Shown here: positions 37,491 through 47,644 of the stretch, in pieces
How the letters are laid out: each line of letters starts with the position of its first letter
Position numbering within the stretch: position 1 is the stretch's first letter
Source: Leucaena leucocephala
Taxonomy: Eukaryota; Streptophyta; Magnoliopsida; Fabales; Fabaceae
Direction: 5' to 3'
Length of the DNA stretch: 64,000 bases
Assembly (NCBI GenBank): GCA_037074615.1
Contig: CM073560.1
Location: 6,579,501-6,643,500 of the forward strand
Notes under the pieces: generated by a model
What the model was told of the DNA's origin: nothing
Seen by the model: only the letters and a program-made list of their open reading frames with translations
Databases searched by the model: none
Translations under genes and position numbers: made by a program

Positions 37491-38460
37491 TTAGATATTA
37501 ATTTCACCCCCCTTTTGGAGATCGTGAGTAAAGAAGAATTTTGGTGAGATATGTTTTGTTCGATCTTCTTTGATGTACCCTTCTTTCAGTTGGGTAATAC
37601 ATACAGTATTATCTTCATTTATGATCATCAGGATCATTTCACTAGATGATGTATTAATGACCTTAACCATACACATTCTCAATTTTCTTCATGTATTGCT
37701 AAAAATTTTGTATTGTTAGATGATGTGACTGATATAGTTTGTTTCATAGATCTCCATAAAATAGTTGTACCACCACATGTGAATAAATAGCCTATTTATG
37801 GTTTACTAGCATGTGGGTCTAACAAAAATCTAGCATATGCATAGCGAACAAGGTTAGTCTTGGGTCCATTCAAGTAGAATAATTCCATGTCCATGGTACC
37901 CTTAAGGTAACAGAGGATGTGCTTAATTCCATTCTGATATCTTTTTATTGGTGAAGAACTATATCTTGCTTATATGTTAACAGTAGAAGATATATCAGGT
38001 TGCATGCGGTTAGCAAGATATAATATATTAGTACACCAAGTGCACTTAGGTATAGTACTTTTAGACCAAGTAGTTCTTTATCACCTTCTTCACTAATTTC
38101 TCAAGGTCTAAAAGGGTCTTTATCCATCTCCATAGATTTTACGACCATTAGAATACATAACGGATACGATTTATCCTTATAAAAACGTTATAAGACCTTT
38201 CTTGTATATGCTTCTTGATATACAAAAATTTCATTTTTCAAATACTCAATTTGTAAGCTTAGGTTGAACTTTGTTCTTTCCAAGTCCTTCATTTCAAATT
38301 ATTTCTTTAATCAATCCACCGTCTTTTCAAGTTCTTCATAAGTTCCGATGATATTTATACCATCAACATAAACGACAATTATCGCAAATTCATTTCCTGA
38401 TCTTTTCATAAAAATGCATGGGCATATTGCATCATTTTATATCCTTCCTTTAGCAAATAT
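37491..38460 (-). pseudogene. Copia RT (C-terminal) and RNase H remnant
   Basis: The RNase H C-terminus is best preserved (37,491-37,682: VCITQLKEGYIKEDRTKHIS and FFFTHDLQKGGEINI). Upstream, frame-shifted RT pieces are readable: VVYVDG-like sequence with IGT..EL near 38,340-38,380, FEMKDLERTKF near 38,280, and PLCILMVV with SMEMDKDPF near 38,100-38,170. Numerous stops show long inactivity. Confidence 0.75.
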
Positions 38461-38559
38461 TCATTGAGTCAATTATATCCTTCCTTCAGTAAATATTCAC
38501 TGATTCTAAATATTACAGAATTATACTCACTAACTAATTTAAAAACTTGCAAACGTAAA

Positions 38560-38850
38560 TGCATTTAGTCATAACAAGCTTTAAGAAAAATAATAGTTTT
38601 TTTTTGTAGTCATACCTTTCTTTCAAGCTATTCCGAAGAATAAGTGGGTCTTTTAAAGTCAAATATTCAATTTTCAATCCTTCCTGCAAATGGTGGCGTG
38701 AAAAAGATCATAGCTTTAGCTTTATCTTAATTAGATGCTTGATTGTCCTCTTTTATTGTGTCTCCCAGACAAGTGGCATTTAGATGAATTTATGCATCCA
38801 GTAATATCAAGAGCAACAAACTTTAGTTTCACAAAGTTGGACATGATAAT
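38560..38850 (-). pseudogene. Copia gag N-terminal remnant
   Basis: MSNFVKLKFVALDITG near 38,800-38,850 is the N-terminus of a widespread copia gag. Later frames read DKAKAMIFF and FDFKRPTYSSE, corresponding to the AMIFL and TVKDPLVLW parts of the family. Two frameshifts are visible within 250 bases. It joins directly to RT sequence at about 38,400-38,540. Confidence 0.75.
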
Positions 38851-39184
38851 ACTATAAAAAAAACATATTAGAAAAGAATAATAATTTAATATTTTTAATA
38901 AATTCCAATCACATAACATATTGAATGTAAACTGAGTATGTAATATATAAAGAGTATCGTAAGGCTGCATTGTATTAAACGTCTGATTTTTTTTTTCGAT
39001 TTAGCGTTTCAATAAATTTAAACTTCATTAGTTCATATATAGGATTTAATTTAAATATGATGCAATGATACGATATAAATATATATATTTGGAAAGGGGC
39101 AATCGGTAGAAAAGGGAACTACATTCACATGGAAATATTAATAAAATAATATAGTAATTCTTCACAAAATTAAAGATACAGGGC

Positions 39185-39660
39185 TTCTCACCATAAAATT
39201 AAAGGTATATGGCTTCAGGCCATAAGGTAAAAATATGTCACTAAGTTCAGCGGTAGCATGAATAAAGTGAGCACTCACTCATCTCGAGTATGGCTTCTAG
39301 CCATGAGATGAAGAATCAAAAACTCTATGGCTTCAGGCCATAAGATAAAAATAAAAAACTCTATGACCCAAGGCCATAATATGGATAAACAAAAGTTATA
39401 TGGCTTACCAACGGGGGTTGGTCCGAATGGTAAGCGGCTCGGTATCGCTTAAGCGAGGTCTCGAGTTCGAGCCTTGGCGAATGCAGAAAATCCCCGTTGG
39501 GAGACTCACCCACCATAGCCAGGTGCGCGACGCGGGTCGGATCCGGATGTAGTCGGGGCAAAGCTCCGGTGAACCGTGTGGGCAACCAAAAAAAAAAAAA
39601 AAGTTATATGGCTTCAGGCCATAAGATGGATAAACAAAAGTCCTTCAAGCCATTAAAAAA
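39185..39660. repeat. Leader repeats with tatggcttcaggccata hairpin units
   Basis: The copia leader between the 5' LTR and gag contains several copies of the imperfect palindrome tatggcttcaggccata (near 39,209, 39,290, 39,328, 39,362 and 39,605), each followed by an A-rich spacer. One copy is split by the SINE at 39,407-39,600. Confidence 0.75.
39407..39600 (+). mobile_element. tRNA-derived SINE with poly(A) tail
   Basis: About 180 bp of GC-rich sequence followed by an A tract (39,588-39,602) and flanked by the 14-bp duplication AAGTTATATGGCTT (39,393-39,406 and 39,601-39,614). Near the 5' end, tggtccgaatggt fits a Pol III A box and gagttcgagcc at about 39,465 fits a B box, with tRNA-like spacing. 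This is the structure of a plant tRNA-derived SINE. It is complete and inserted into the copia leader repeats, so it is younger than that element. Family not assigned. Confidence 0.9.
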
Positions 39661-40143
39661 ACTTGGTCTATATAAAAATCATGAAACATTGAATAAAATA
39701 TATAGCGATTAGAGCATCAAAATATTGTACATTCCCTATAGCACTCATATTGTACATTCCCTTAGATAGGAGAAAAGAGATGATTTCTTATTTCTTTCAC
39801 GAGTACCGAAAACATAGTGTATGCCTTCTATTTATAGGCACCAACTTTGCAATCCCAGTTCTATCAGATTTTATAATTCCCTAATAGATGGAGATGATTG
39901 TGGGGTAATGAAACTATGGGAGAGATTCATAAAGATGTTATTGACAACAATAATAAACTAATCCTCTACCAACTTTTGTAAGAAAAATGGGGAAAAACTA
40001 ATACCACCAACTACTTTGAACGCGTAACAAGATCCATGTATAAATATCCCCACATGATTGTTGTCTTCATCATCTGCACCTTCCTCAATTTGTTTACCAG
40101 TGAATCCTATCATCCTTCATTTTCCGTTCCCGCAATATATATA

Positions 40144-41570
40144 ATGAGTCCCTACTCAAATGTTGTGTTTCTTGTGCTTTTCTACAAACTCTACCTTATC
40201 TACCTGCCATGAACGGGAGTGAAAAGCTCTTTTGAAATTCAGATCACGTTTCATAAACCCTTCTATTGAACGTCTTGGTTCTTAGACAGAACCCTTCTAT
40301 GATATGAACAAGATCATAGAATTACCAGCACAAGATCTGAACCTTCTATGTTGGAGTTGGAACATTTGAGTTGCTTAGACTTGAGAGGAATCTACTTGAA
40401 TTCAAGTCTCATCCCAAAGTTCCTTGGTTCCATAAAGCAACTGAGATATATTAACCTTCCTGAAAGTTGGGTTCAGCGGCAAGATTCCCCATCATCTTGG
40501 TAATCTTTTAAACTTCTTGTTGTTAATCTTTCAAACAATTGGGTTTCATATGATGATGACATGAGATAGGTTTGAAAAGCTTTCATCATTGAAACACACA
40601 GCCATGAATGGTTTATCCCTTAAGAAGGCCAACAATTTGTTTCAAGCACTTTACATGATTCCTTCTTTGTTACAAGCAGAGTTTAAATTCTAAGATTGTC
40701 ACAAAACCCTTTAAATGGTGATATTTCATCTTCTCTTTGAAAGCTTCATGTACTGCAAATCCTGAATGTTGCTAATTCTAATTTGTCAGGTTCAATCCCT
40801 TCCTGTATTTGCAATCTGAGAGGAATGAATAATATCATCACGCCATTGCCAACTGAAAGAGATCAACATAATGTATTAAGCAATGAGAGCATCAATCAAG
40901 TTTTAAAAGGATTACAACTAGAATACACTTCAAATTTGGTGTACCTCACAAACATTGACATATCAAACAACAAGATGAAGGGTTCCATTCCTGAAGGCTA
41001 ACTTGCCTTTCCAGATTGATTGGCTTGAACTTATCACACAATGAGTTTTAAGAAATGATACCAAGTAAGATGGACAACATGAAGTCATGGGAATCCATTG
41101 ACTTATCAAATAACCATCTTTTTGGCATAATTCCCACCAACATGCCCACCTTGACGTCACTAAGTTTTCTAAATTTGTCAAACAACAATTTTTCAGGACC
41201 CATTCCAAAAGGGGCTCAATTCTCTACCTTTGGTCCATCTTCTCACGGGAGAAACCCATATCTCTGCAGAGATCCTCTAAGTAATGAATGTCCTGGTGAG
41301 ATAGGGATAGCCCAACCTCCTAGCAGTTATAAAGATGATGATGGAAGAAAAGAGACGATGTTATTTTTCTTTGTCATAGCACTTGGATTGATCACAGGAT
41401 TTTGGGGGATTATGGGATTTTTGTTCCTCAACAAAAATTGGAAGCATGCTTGCTTCCAACGGGTGGATAACTTTGTTGACATCATGTATGTAGAAGTCAA
41501 GGTAAGGATTGCAAGACAAACAAACAAGAGAGCAAGAGACATCAAGTTTATCATTAGCAACTTATGTTAA
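40144..41570 (+). pseudogene. LRR receptor-like protein pseudogene (EIX/Cf-type)
   Basis: The ATG at 40,144 opens a hydrophobic signal-peptide-like stretch (MSPYSNVVFLVLFYKLYLIY). It is followed by ERE, a stop, then KALLKFRSRF, the N-terminal LRR cap. Repeats appear in changing frames: LSCLDLRGIYLNSS, LSGSIPSCICNL (40,783), LTNIDISNNKMKGSIPEG, and 41,055-41,570 with SIDLSNNHLFGIIPTNMPTL and LSFLNLSNNNFSGPIPKG. The end has ECPGE, an acidic/basic juxtamembrane segment, a membrane helix (LFFFVIALGLITGFWGIMGF) and a short cytoplasmic tail without a kinase. Family members bind microbial ligands at the plasma membrane. At 1.4 kb it is about half the usual length; most LRRs are deleted and several frameshifts are present. 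Confidence 0.85.
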
Positions 41571-41865
41571 GTGATCCATGTTGTGTGCGACAAGCCTTTT
41601 ATTCTCAGTAATCTACGTATTTATTTACTGCTAATCAGTGGAAAAATAATTTCCAAACAGAACACATAAATCCTGTTGCAAAATTCCAATATATAAGCCT
41701 GCTATGGGGAAATGAAAAGGAGAAAGCTTCATATGCTGAGACAGTGGTGCTAACAAATAATCACATTTATAAACTGTAAATTTATTGCTCACATATGTTA
41801 ATTGCTTAACCCTTGAGCATTATTGCTCATAAGGCAGGTAATGAGTTAATTAAAGTGGCACTTAC

Positions 41866-42318
41866 CTCAATTTGTTTTGCTTCACAGAATCACGTCAGAC
41901 ATAATAAAAAGTGAAATCATCAGTAGCAATCAGTGTATGATCTCCTTCAGTCAGTAGTAGTCACTGCATAACCTGTATGATCTGCAACCAAAGCCACAGG
42001 ATCCTGGGTACATATAGATATAGAGAAGTTTCAATGCCTATGAAGCAATCATACAAATATGGGCATTGAAGCACATACATAACATCAACTGATAGGTGCA
42101 GAATAGATAATTGTCAGCCTGAATAGAACAAATATTAAAATATAGGCCAAACTAATTCAAAACATTTAAAGCTACTATAAGTTCCTATCAAAATCCACTC
42201 CACAGTCTGGCAATTTTTCAGATTAAATCAGATGCATTCTTATCAACTGCAACTATCAAATCATGGCCAGAATCAACAAGACCCAAAATAGCAGCTGCAT
42301 CAATTGAACCTCCAAAAC
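41866..42318 (-). pseudogene. OST48/DGL1-like oligosaccharyltransferase subunit, two-exon pseudogene fragment
   Basis: Exon-like block 42,183-42,318 begins after a ctatgcag acceptor and reads FGGSIDAAAILGLVDSGHDL, then VDKNASDLI; a frameshift follows, then CGVDFDRN. Block 41,866-42,003 begins after acccag and reads DPVALVADHTGYAVTTTD, a frameshift, then EGDHTLIATDDF and AKQIE, ending at a good gtaagt donor. Both match consecutive parts of the 48-kDa subunit of the ER oligosaccharyltransferase (N-glycosylation; WBP1/DDOST family). Intron-exon structure is kept, so this is a genomic duplication remnant, not a retrocopy. Upstream and downstream exons were not found. Confidence 0.78.
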
Positions 42319-43262
42319 CTGCATAGATGTAACGAGTGCAAGTTTCTCTAAATGGGTCTAAATATTTTTTCTCATATTTAACAAAAGATAAAAATATTTT
42401 TCCACATATAAAAGATTACGTGATATGTCTCCCAAACCCATTATATATAAGTTAAATTGTCAAAAGATATTACCGACACTAAAATTGGAATTAGCATCTA
42501 ACTCACAAAAAGAGTAAAGATAGTTGAATTGCACGTGTCTTCCGAATTCTCTTCATTAGCTATAAAAACAGAAAAGATAGTTGAATTCAAATTTGGCAGA
42601 AAGATTTTATTTTCGAAGCTCTGCAAGAAAACCATCAACAACAACCAATAAGATAAAGTATGCAAAAGGTGGAGAACAGAAAGAAAAACAAAGAAATAAC
42701 ACAAGCAATGTTAAAGAATGGTGGACAAAGGGATTTCATCAAATGACTACAGCCTACATAGCCTAAGATATCAGAAAATAACCTTAGAAAAAGATCAGGT
42801 ATTACTCAGATTTTTTAGTTGGAAGTCAAGGAATGAAGCAACATGGGATCTCATCAAATGACAGGAACACAATAATTTGATTTCATCAAATCCAAATCAC
42901 TTTGACATGGAAATTGCTGCTACAAATGACAGTACAGCCCAAAACGGTTTTCTGTTACAAATCCAAAACTGTTGCTCCAGACTATCCAGAATGATCTTCA
43001 CTGGGTCTACTGGTTTCCTTGTGATGAGGTTCCTCTATTTCGGGAATAGTGGTTCTCCGTCTACTAACTATTGCATCTCTAGTCTATAATTAGGAAGAAC
43101 ACCAATCACATATATATAATTCCCTTTTACTTACTCATTAGCAAAAACATATTTACAGTCAATAGGGTACATCTCAAGATCAAGTACTGTACATATTCAA
43201 AACCCAATATACTAGGGTATGTTGTCTATAGCTCATGCACACTATGTACCCTAGGCCATATG
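42319..43262. other. No gene recognised
   Basis: About 0.9 kb between the OST48-like fragment and the next ORF. A short direct repeat of aaagatagttgaatt occurs near 42,516 and 42,572. The ORFs here are short and show no family features that I recognise. Confidence 0.4.
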
Positions 43263-43718
43263 CTAAGGCACGTCCCTAGGCAAGCCTTGGTCTAATCTCA
43301 TATCCTCCTCTTGAGAAAGCCTAGCCGAGCAAAGTCTTTCGTAGTGAGGATCCCATCCTATATTCCCAAACGGAGGATCTACTTCAATGTAATCCCTTAA
43401 ATCGATCATCTGCATCATGGTGCAAGGCAATATCTGGCTTGCTGTAACCTTGTGCCAATAATCCTCATCGAGGTTAATACCCTCGTCCTCGCTGTTGCCG
43501 TAGAATCTGGACGCTGCTCTTAGGAAGTTCAGGTACATGGAATGATCCTTATTCGTTCCCCTATCGATAACTTGAGCTAACTCTTGCAGCTTAGCTTCCA
43601 CAGCTTCCTTAACCTTGGACTGGTTAGCTCCTGTCTTTGTTGTCACATAAAACTGCTTTCCAAACTTTGTCCTGCTCAGTCCAACTATATCGTCCTAAGG
43701 AACACGAGGCCTTGGAGG
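43263..43718 (-). CDS. Unrecognised coding-like exon (hypothetical protein C-terminus)
   Basis: The open frame from 43,646 ends at a stop at 43,263 (127 codons from its first Met). It extends upstream through KFGKQFYVTTKTGANQSKV to about 43,718, where an ag acceptor-like site precedes PPRPRVP; a single TAG lies in this extension. The composition looks like real protein: KVKEAVEAKLQELAQVID (helical), FLRAASRFYGNSEDEGINL, DYWHKVTASQILPC, MIDLRDYIEVDPPFGNIGW. It is soluble, acidic toward the end, with no signal peptide or membrane segment. I do not recognise the family. It lies on the same strand as the ET-like gene, about 450 bp past that gene's stop, so it could be a separate gene's last exon or a pseudogene. 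Confidence 0.45.
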
Positions 43719-43737
43719 CTATGGCTAACTAAGACTG

Positions 43738-43850
43738 GAAACCACTGTCATTGACAGAAACCACTGTCATTGAGGGAAACCACTGTCATTGAGGTAAACC
43801 TTCTCATCTTCAACAGCTAAAATGGTTTCATTGAGGGAAACCACTGTCAC
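43738..43850. repeat. Minisatellite, unit about 19 bp (gaaaccactgtcattgagg)
   Basis: Three consecutive units at 43,738-43,795 are followed by a 25-bp break and a further partial and full unit to about 43,850. It lies just upstream (minus strand) of the unrecognised exon. Confidence 0.85.
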
Positions 43851-44162
43851 AATTAGAGAAACAACTCTAATTCAAAAGGAATGACCAAGAAATGGAAAAA
43901 CTCATAAACCCACATAAGCATAATCAGAAATGGATGGAAAATACGCACTTTTTCTTGGAAAGTTATATTTGAAGGACCAAAATTCTTTATTCTTGGGAAA
44001 GTAATTACCTCATCATCGAAGTAAGCATCCTAGAATTGAACGATGGAACAATCATAATCATTGCAGAGGAGGAAGGAGGGGCCAAATGATCAACTCTTGT
44101 CAATGCATTTGACTATGATAAGAGATTCCCATATGGGTATGCTCATCTCATCATCTTGTGTT

Positions 44163-46959
44163 TCATCCCCCTAGATTGCAATGGGCTTTATTAAAATGAT
44201 TGATTCTCTTTCCTTTATGCTCATGACACCTTTTTCTCCCTTTAACAGGTGGACTCCTACAAGGGGTACCATCATTCAAAATTATTCCACATATATTGGT
44301 AATTCTACCATCAAGAGGATTCTCAACTGTAATATGGGAAGGGTCTTTCAAATCTTGGTTAACATGCTTTTCACCATGGCCTTCGCTCTTCAGGCGATAG
44401 GGCAGGTTGAGTTCTATGTCCAGATTGTTCTCTGATTTCATTGTCTTTTTGGAAGTGAACCCATTTATTCTCATTCCTTTGTGTTCTACACACCTCATTC
44501 TTCTTTCAACAGGTAGTCTTATACAAACAGAACCATCACCCAAGACCACTCCACAAAATCTTGTAGTATTGTCCTGAATGACACTAGGGACATGTTCTTC
44601 ACCATAGCCTTCGCTCACATTGAGTTCTATGTCAAGATTGTTCTCTGACTTCATTGTCCGTTTGGAAGTGGACCCATTTATTCTCATTCCTTTGTGTTCT
44701 ACACACCTCATTCTTCTTTCAGCTGGTGATCTTGTACAAACAGAACCATCACCCAAGATCACTCCACAGAGTCTTGTAGTATTGTCCTGAATTACACCAA
44801 GGACATCTTGAACTAACCTTGGATTTGATCTGCCAAATTTAAATACTCGAGATAAGAAATTATGGCTGCCTCTGTCAATTTCTTGTAATTTGACATCTGG
44901 GGAAGGCATGCTGCTTGATTTGATTCGGATACCCACACGCCTCTGGGTGAAAGGTTGAAGCAGCTTGGTCATGTTTGAAAATGTTGTGGGACCTGAAGCA
45001 ACTCTATTAATCTTCTGAAGAATATCTTCCAGGCGTCGGGTACCATTATTGCTCACGTTCCATGCATAATCAAATACTCTTAGCAGCTGACTTTCCGTTT
45101 TCTTGGCGTCTTCTTTGTTTTGCATCTGATCAAAAAGCATTACCACAGAAGGGAAAAAGACAAAATGTTAAACACTTGCACTTCAACATATATCCATCTT
45201 AGCTAGCAGATAACCTAAATTTTCCACAATATCCTCCCTGCCAGCAATATCATTCAGTACTTTTGTGTAATATGAAGGCAGATGCACATCAGCATTTTGT
45301 AAATCTTCCCCAATGGATTTAACAAATACGAAATACTTCACAGCAAAACCTAGGCTTCTTTGCAAGTATTTCTTCAATATATTCCATAACACTAATATAT
45401 ACCCTTGTATATCTATAAAGAAAAAGAACTTATACCCCAAACATAGCCATAAAAGATGCTAAGCTGAAAATTCTTACTATATCCCAAATAAACTAAACGC
45501 TAACAGCACAATTAATATTGCGAAGAATATATATATATGTATGAAAGAGAAATGTGCATAGAGACAAAATGGTAGTTAAAAGTCAACATTTAACAGTGCT
45601 CTTTGAAAGCTTTTGCAGTTTTGGCTGATAAAATAATCTGTACGGAAGAGTAATTCTGAGTTAAACACAGGCAGAGAGCAATTTATTGATCAATGCCTTT
45701 ACTGATTAACAAAATTGATATTTATGGTGAATAAGATATTTTTTACTTGCAGGAAAGATGTTAGTGGTAGTTATAAATTACGCAGTGCACATGAAAGGAA
45801 AGATGATGCTGGCATATGTACTTACAGGAGCCCATCTATAAACAACCGGATAACCTTGTGAAAATATTTCTTCAAAAAGTCCCTCCCCTTTATGGGTAAA
45901 AGCAGGATTACTATCATCTGGATCAGAAGTTAAGCCGTTATTGCTCAAATGAGCTCCAGTTCGGCCATACTGTTGGAGTCTTGTTCTCACAATGTCAGCT
46001 TTTCCAAGGTAAACCACAACTATACGGTCTGGATCAAGCTTGTAAACCTTACGGCCTAAACCAATGCGAGACACAGCAATACCAAGCTCATAAACTCCTG
46101 GACTCAAGTTTTCTGGGAGGTTATGAATTCTGTACCTAGCTGACCCTTCCTTCCCTCTAGAATAGTCCTCCCAATCTGAAGGGCCAATGAGAATCTGAAC
46201 GAAACTTGTAACATTAGCAATAAACTATGCAAAAAAGAAAGCGTGAAAAACATTCATTAGTCAACATGACAATTTTTTTTATTTGTGGACAGAAGTTAAC
46301 ATGAGAATTAACTGCGTTAAGTCTTGGGGAAATCAAATGAGAATTGGTTGCCCTGTAAATCTAATACGTTTTTGTTGCCAAAGCCAAATTCAGGAGAACG
46401 AAATAGCAAATGCTACCAAAATCAACAAGACAAACCACACAATCACCCAATCAGGAAGACAATCCTTATCAGTAACAGCCGAAGTCAACCCTTCATAATC
46501 AGATTCTGTAAATTTTTCCGAAACAAGAGCCATCAGCAGACACGTTATTAAGGCATATCCTTCACCCAAATTCATTCCAAAATGTGTATTTTTGAATCTG
46601 ATATTTCTGAATCCGAATCAGAAATCTTCAAATGATAAAAGAAGCTTCACGATATGGGAATCAGATGTGCTAAAACGAACTCATTAAATACAGATCTTGC
46701 ATAGACCGTAGATTTAGCAATTTAAAATCCCAGAAATCCACGTTTGTATGAGGTAACACCGATTAAATTGCAAATTACTGATTTGTTGGGGAAAATAGAT
46801 AAGAAAACCATAATTGCACATAAATCACAAAGCGAAAACCCCAAAATTAGTGAAGTATTTTCAAACCTTCCAATCAGAGAAGTCGGAATCATGCTTTGTT
46901 CGTTTAAATTCTTCTCTCTTCAACCTGCGAATGACTGAGGGTAAACCTCCCGCTACCAT
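44163..46959 (-). CDS. EFFECTOR OF TRANSCRIPTION-like protein (GIY-YIG domain, ET zinc repeats)
   Basis: Three exons on the minus strand: 46,867-46,959, 45,826-46,194 and 44,163-45,125. Acceptors are ttcag and gatcag, donors gtttg and gtaag, all introns phase 0; the product is 474 residues. Exon 1 reads RRLKREEFKRTKHDSDFSDW, the conserved ET N-terminus. Exon 2 begins ILIGPSDWED and holds the GIY-YIG fold (PGVYELG about 63-69, VVYLGKAD about 91-98, then Arg-rich). Exon 3 has three Cys repeats of pattern C-x9-C-x10-C-x2-H starting at residues 274, 345 and 433. ET proteins are nuclear plant regulators, reported to affect gibberellin responses and to resemble GIY-YIG nucleases. Length fits the family (about 480). 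No stops or frameshifts seen: the only apparently intact host gene here. Confidence 0.88.
44460..44790 (-). repeat. Intragenic 213-bp tandem duplication (ET repeats 1 and 2)
   Basis: The block containing tgtgttctacacacctcattc recurs at about 44,479 and 44,692, a 213-bp (71-codon) period. The encoded repeats 1 and 2 are nearly identical (CGVILGDGSVC against CGVVLGDGSVC, both followed by RRMRCVEHKGMRING). Repeat 3 (CGIILNDGTPC) is clearly divergent. The duplication keeps the frame. Confidence 0.85.
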
Positions 46960-47108
46960 CACTGAGTTGTGTTGTGCTTCGCCGGCAGGTATATGACTGT
47001 TGTGGCGCTGTTAACGCATTTTATTTTTAAAATCTTCCCATTACACCTCCGCGTCACCTACGCATTTTCATAATTAAACAATAAATTATTCAAAGGATAA
47101 AAATCTTT

Positions 47109-47633
47109 GGGCCTGTTTGGAAGATTCTAACCAATAGTTTTAGAAGAGCTTTTAACCCAAACTTTAGTTTGAAAAAACTTTAAAATAAACAACCATATTT
47201 GTCCATAAGTGCTTTTGGGCAAAACCATGTTTTAAAATCATAGTTTTGAATAAGCTATTAAAACTAGCTTTTTGAACAATAAAAGAGCTGATGGACTATC
47301 TAATTACTATCTTACCCCTACTTTTTCTTACACCCTCTCTCCTCTCTCCTACTTTTTCTTACACCCTCTCTCCTCTCTACTCTCTACCCTCTACCCTCTC
47401 TCCTCTCTCTTCTCTTTTCTCTACCTCTCTCCTCTCTTTTACTTTTAATCAAATCATACCCTTTTTGGTAATTTACCAATATAAAAAGTCATTCTAAAAA
47501 TAATTATCTAAACACTTATTTATTCAAAACCACTTTTTTTCCATAAACTCTTCTCTAAAAGCCTTTTTCCATAAGCTATCCATAAACCCTTTTTTTTCAT
47601 AAGCTTTTTTTTAAAATCCTATCCAAACAAGCC
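47109..47633. mobile_element. MITE-like element with CT-rich core
   Basis: The ends gggcctgtttgga and tatccaaacaagcc (47,619-47,633) form terminal inverted repeats of about 13 bp. The interior carries a CT-rich microsatellite (47,331-47,445). It lies about 150 bp upstream of the ET-like start codon. No target duplication could be read with certainty and there is no coding capacity; superfamily unassigned. Confidence 0.6.
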
Positions 47634-47644
47634 ATTTATCTGTG

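Larger units (their letters stand above)
36931..39949 (-). mobile_element. Copia retrotransposon, internally deleted, both LTRs present
   Basis: The LTRs are 36,931-37,163 (3') and about 39,726-39,949 (5'); both start TGTT on the minus strand and share the tataaatagaaggcata-type TATA region. The flanks ATAAT at 36,926-36,930 and 39,950-39,954 are the target duplication. A polypurine tract (ctcccctttc on plus, 37,164-37,173) adjoins the 3' LTR. Gag begins near 38,850 (NFVKLKFVALDITG) and runs, with frameshifts, straight into RT sequence near 38,400 because protease and integrase are deleted. RNase H ends in DRTKHISPKFFFTHDLQK. Total 3.0 kb against a usual 4.5-5 kb. Confidence 0.85.

Noticed and set aside
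39361..39585. Open frame antisense to the SINE
   Set aside because: It is explained by the GC-rich SINE body read on the wrong strand; no protein features.
46390..46575. Hydrophobic frame in the first ET-like intron
   Set aside because: It lies between well supported exons and has no splice support or known family.
47291..47497. Ser/Leu/Pro-rich frame
   Set aside because: Translation of the CT-rich microsatellite in the MITE-like element.
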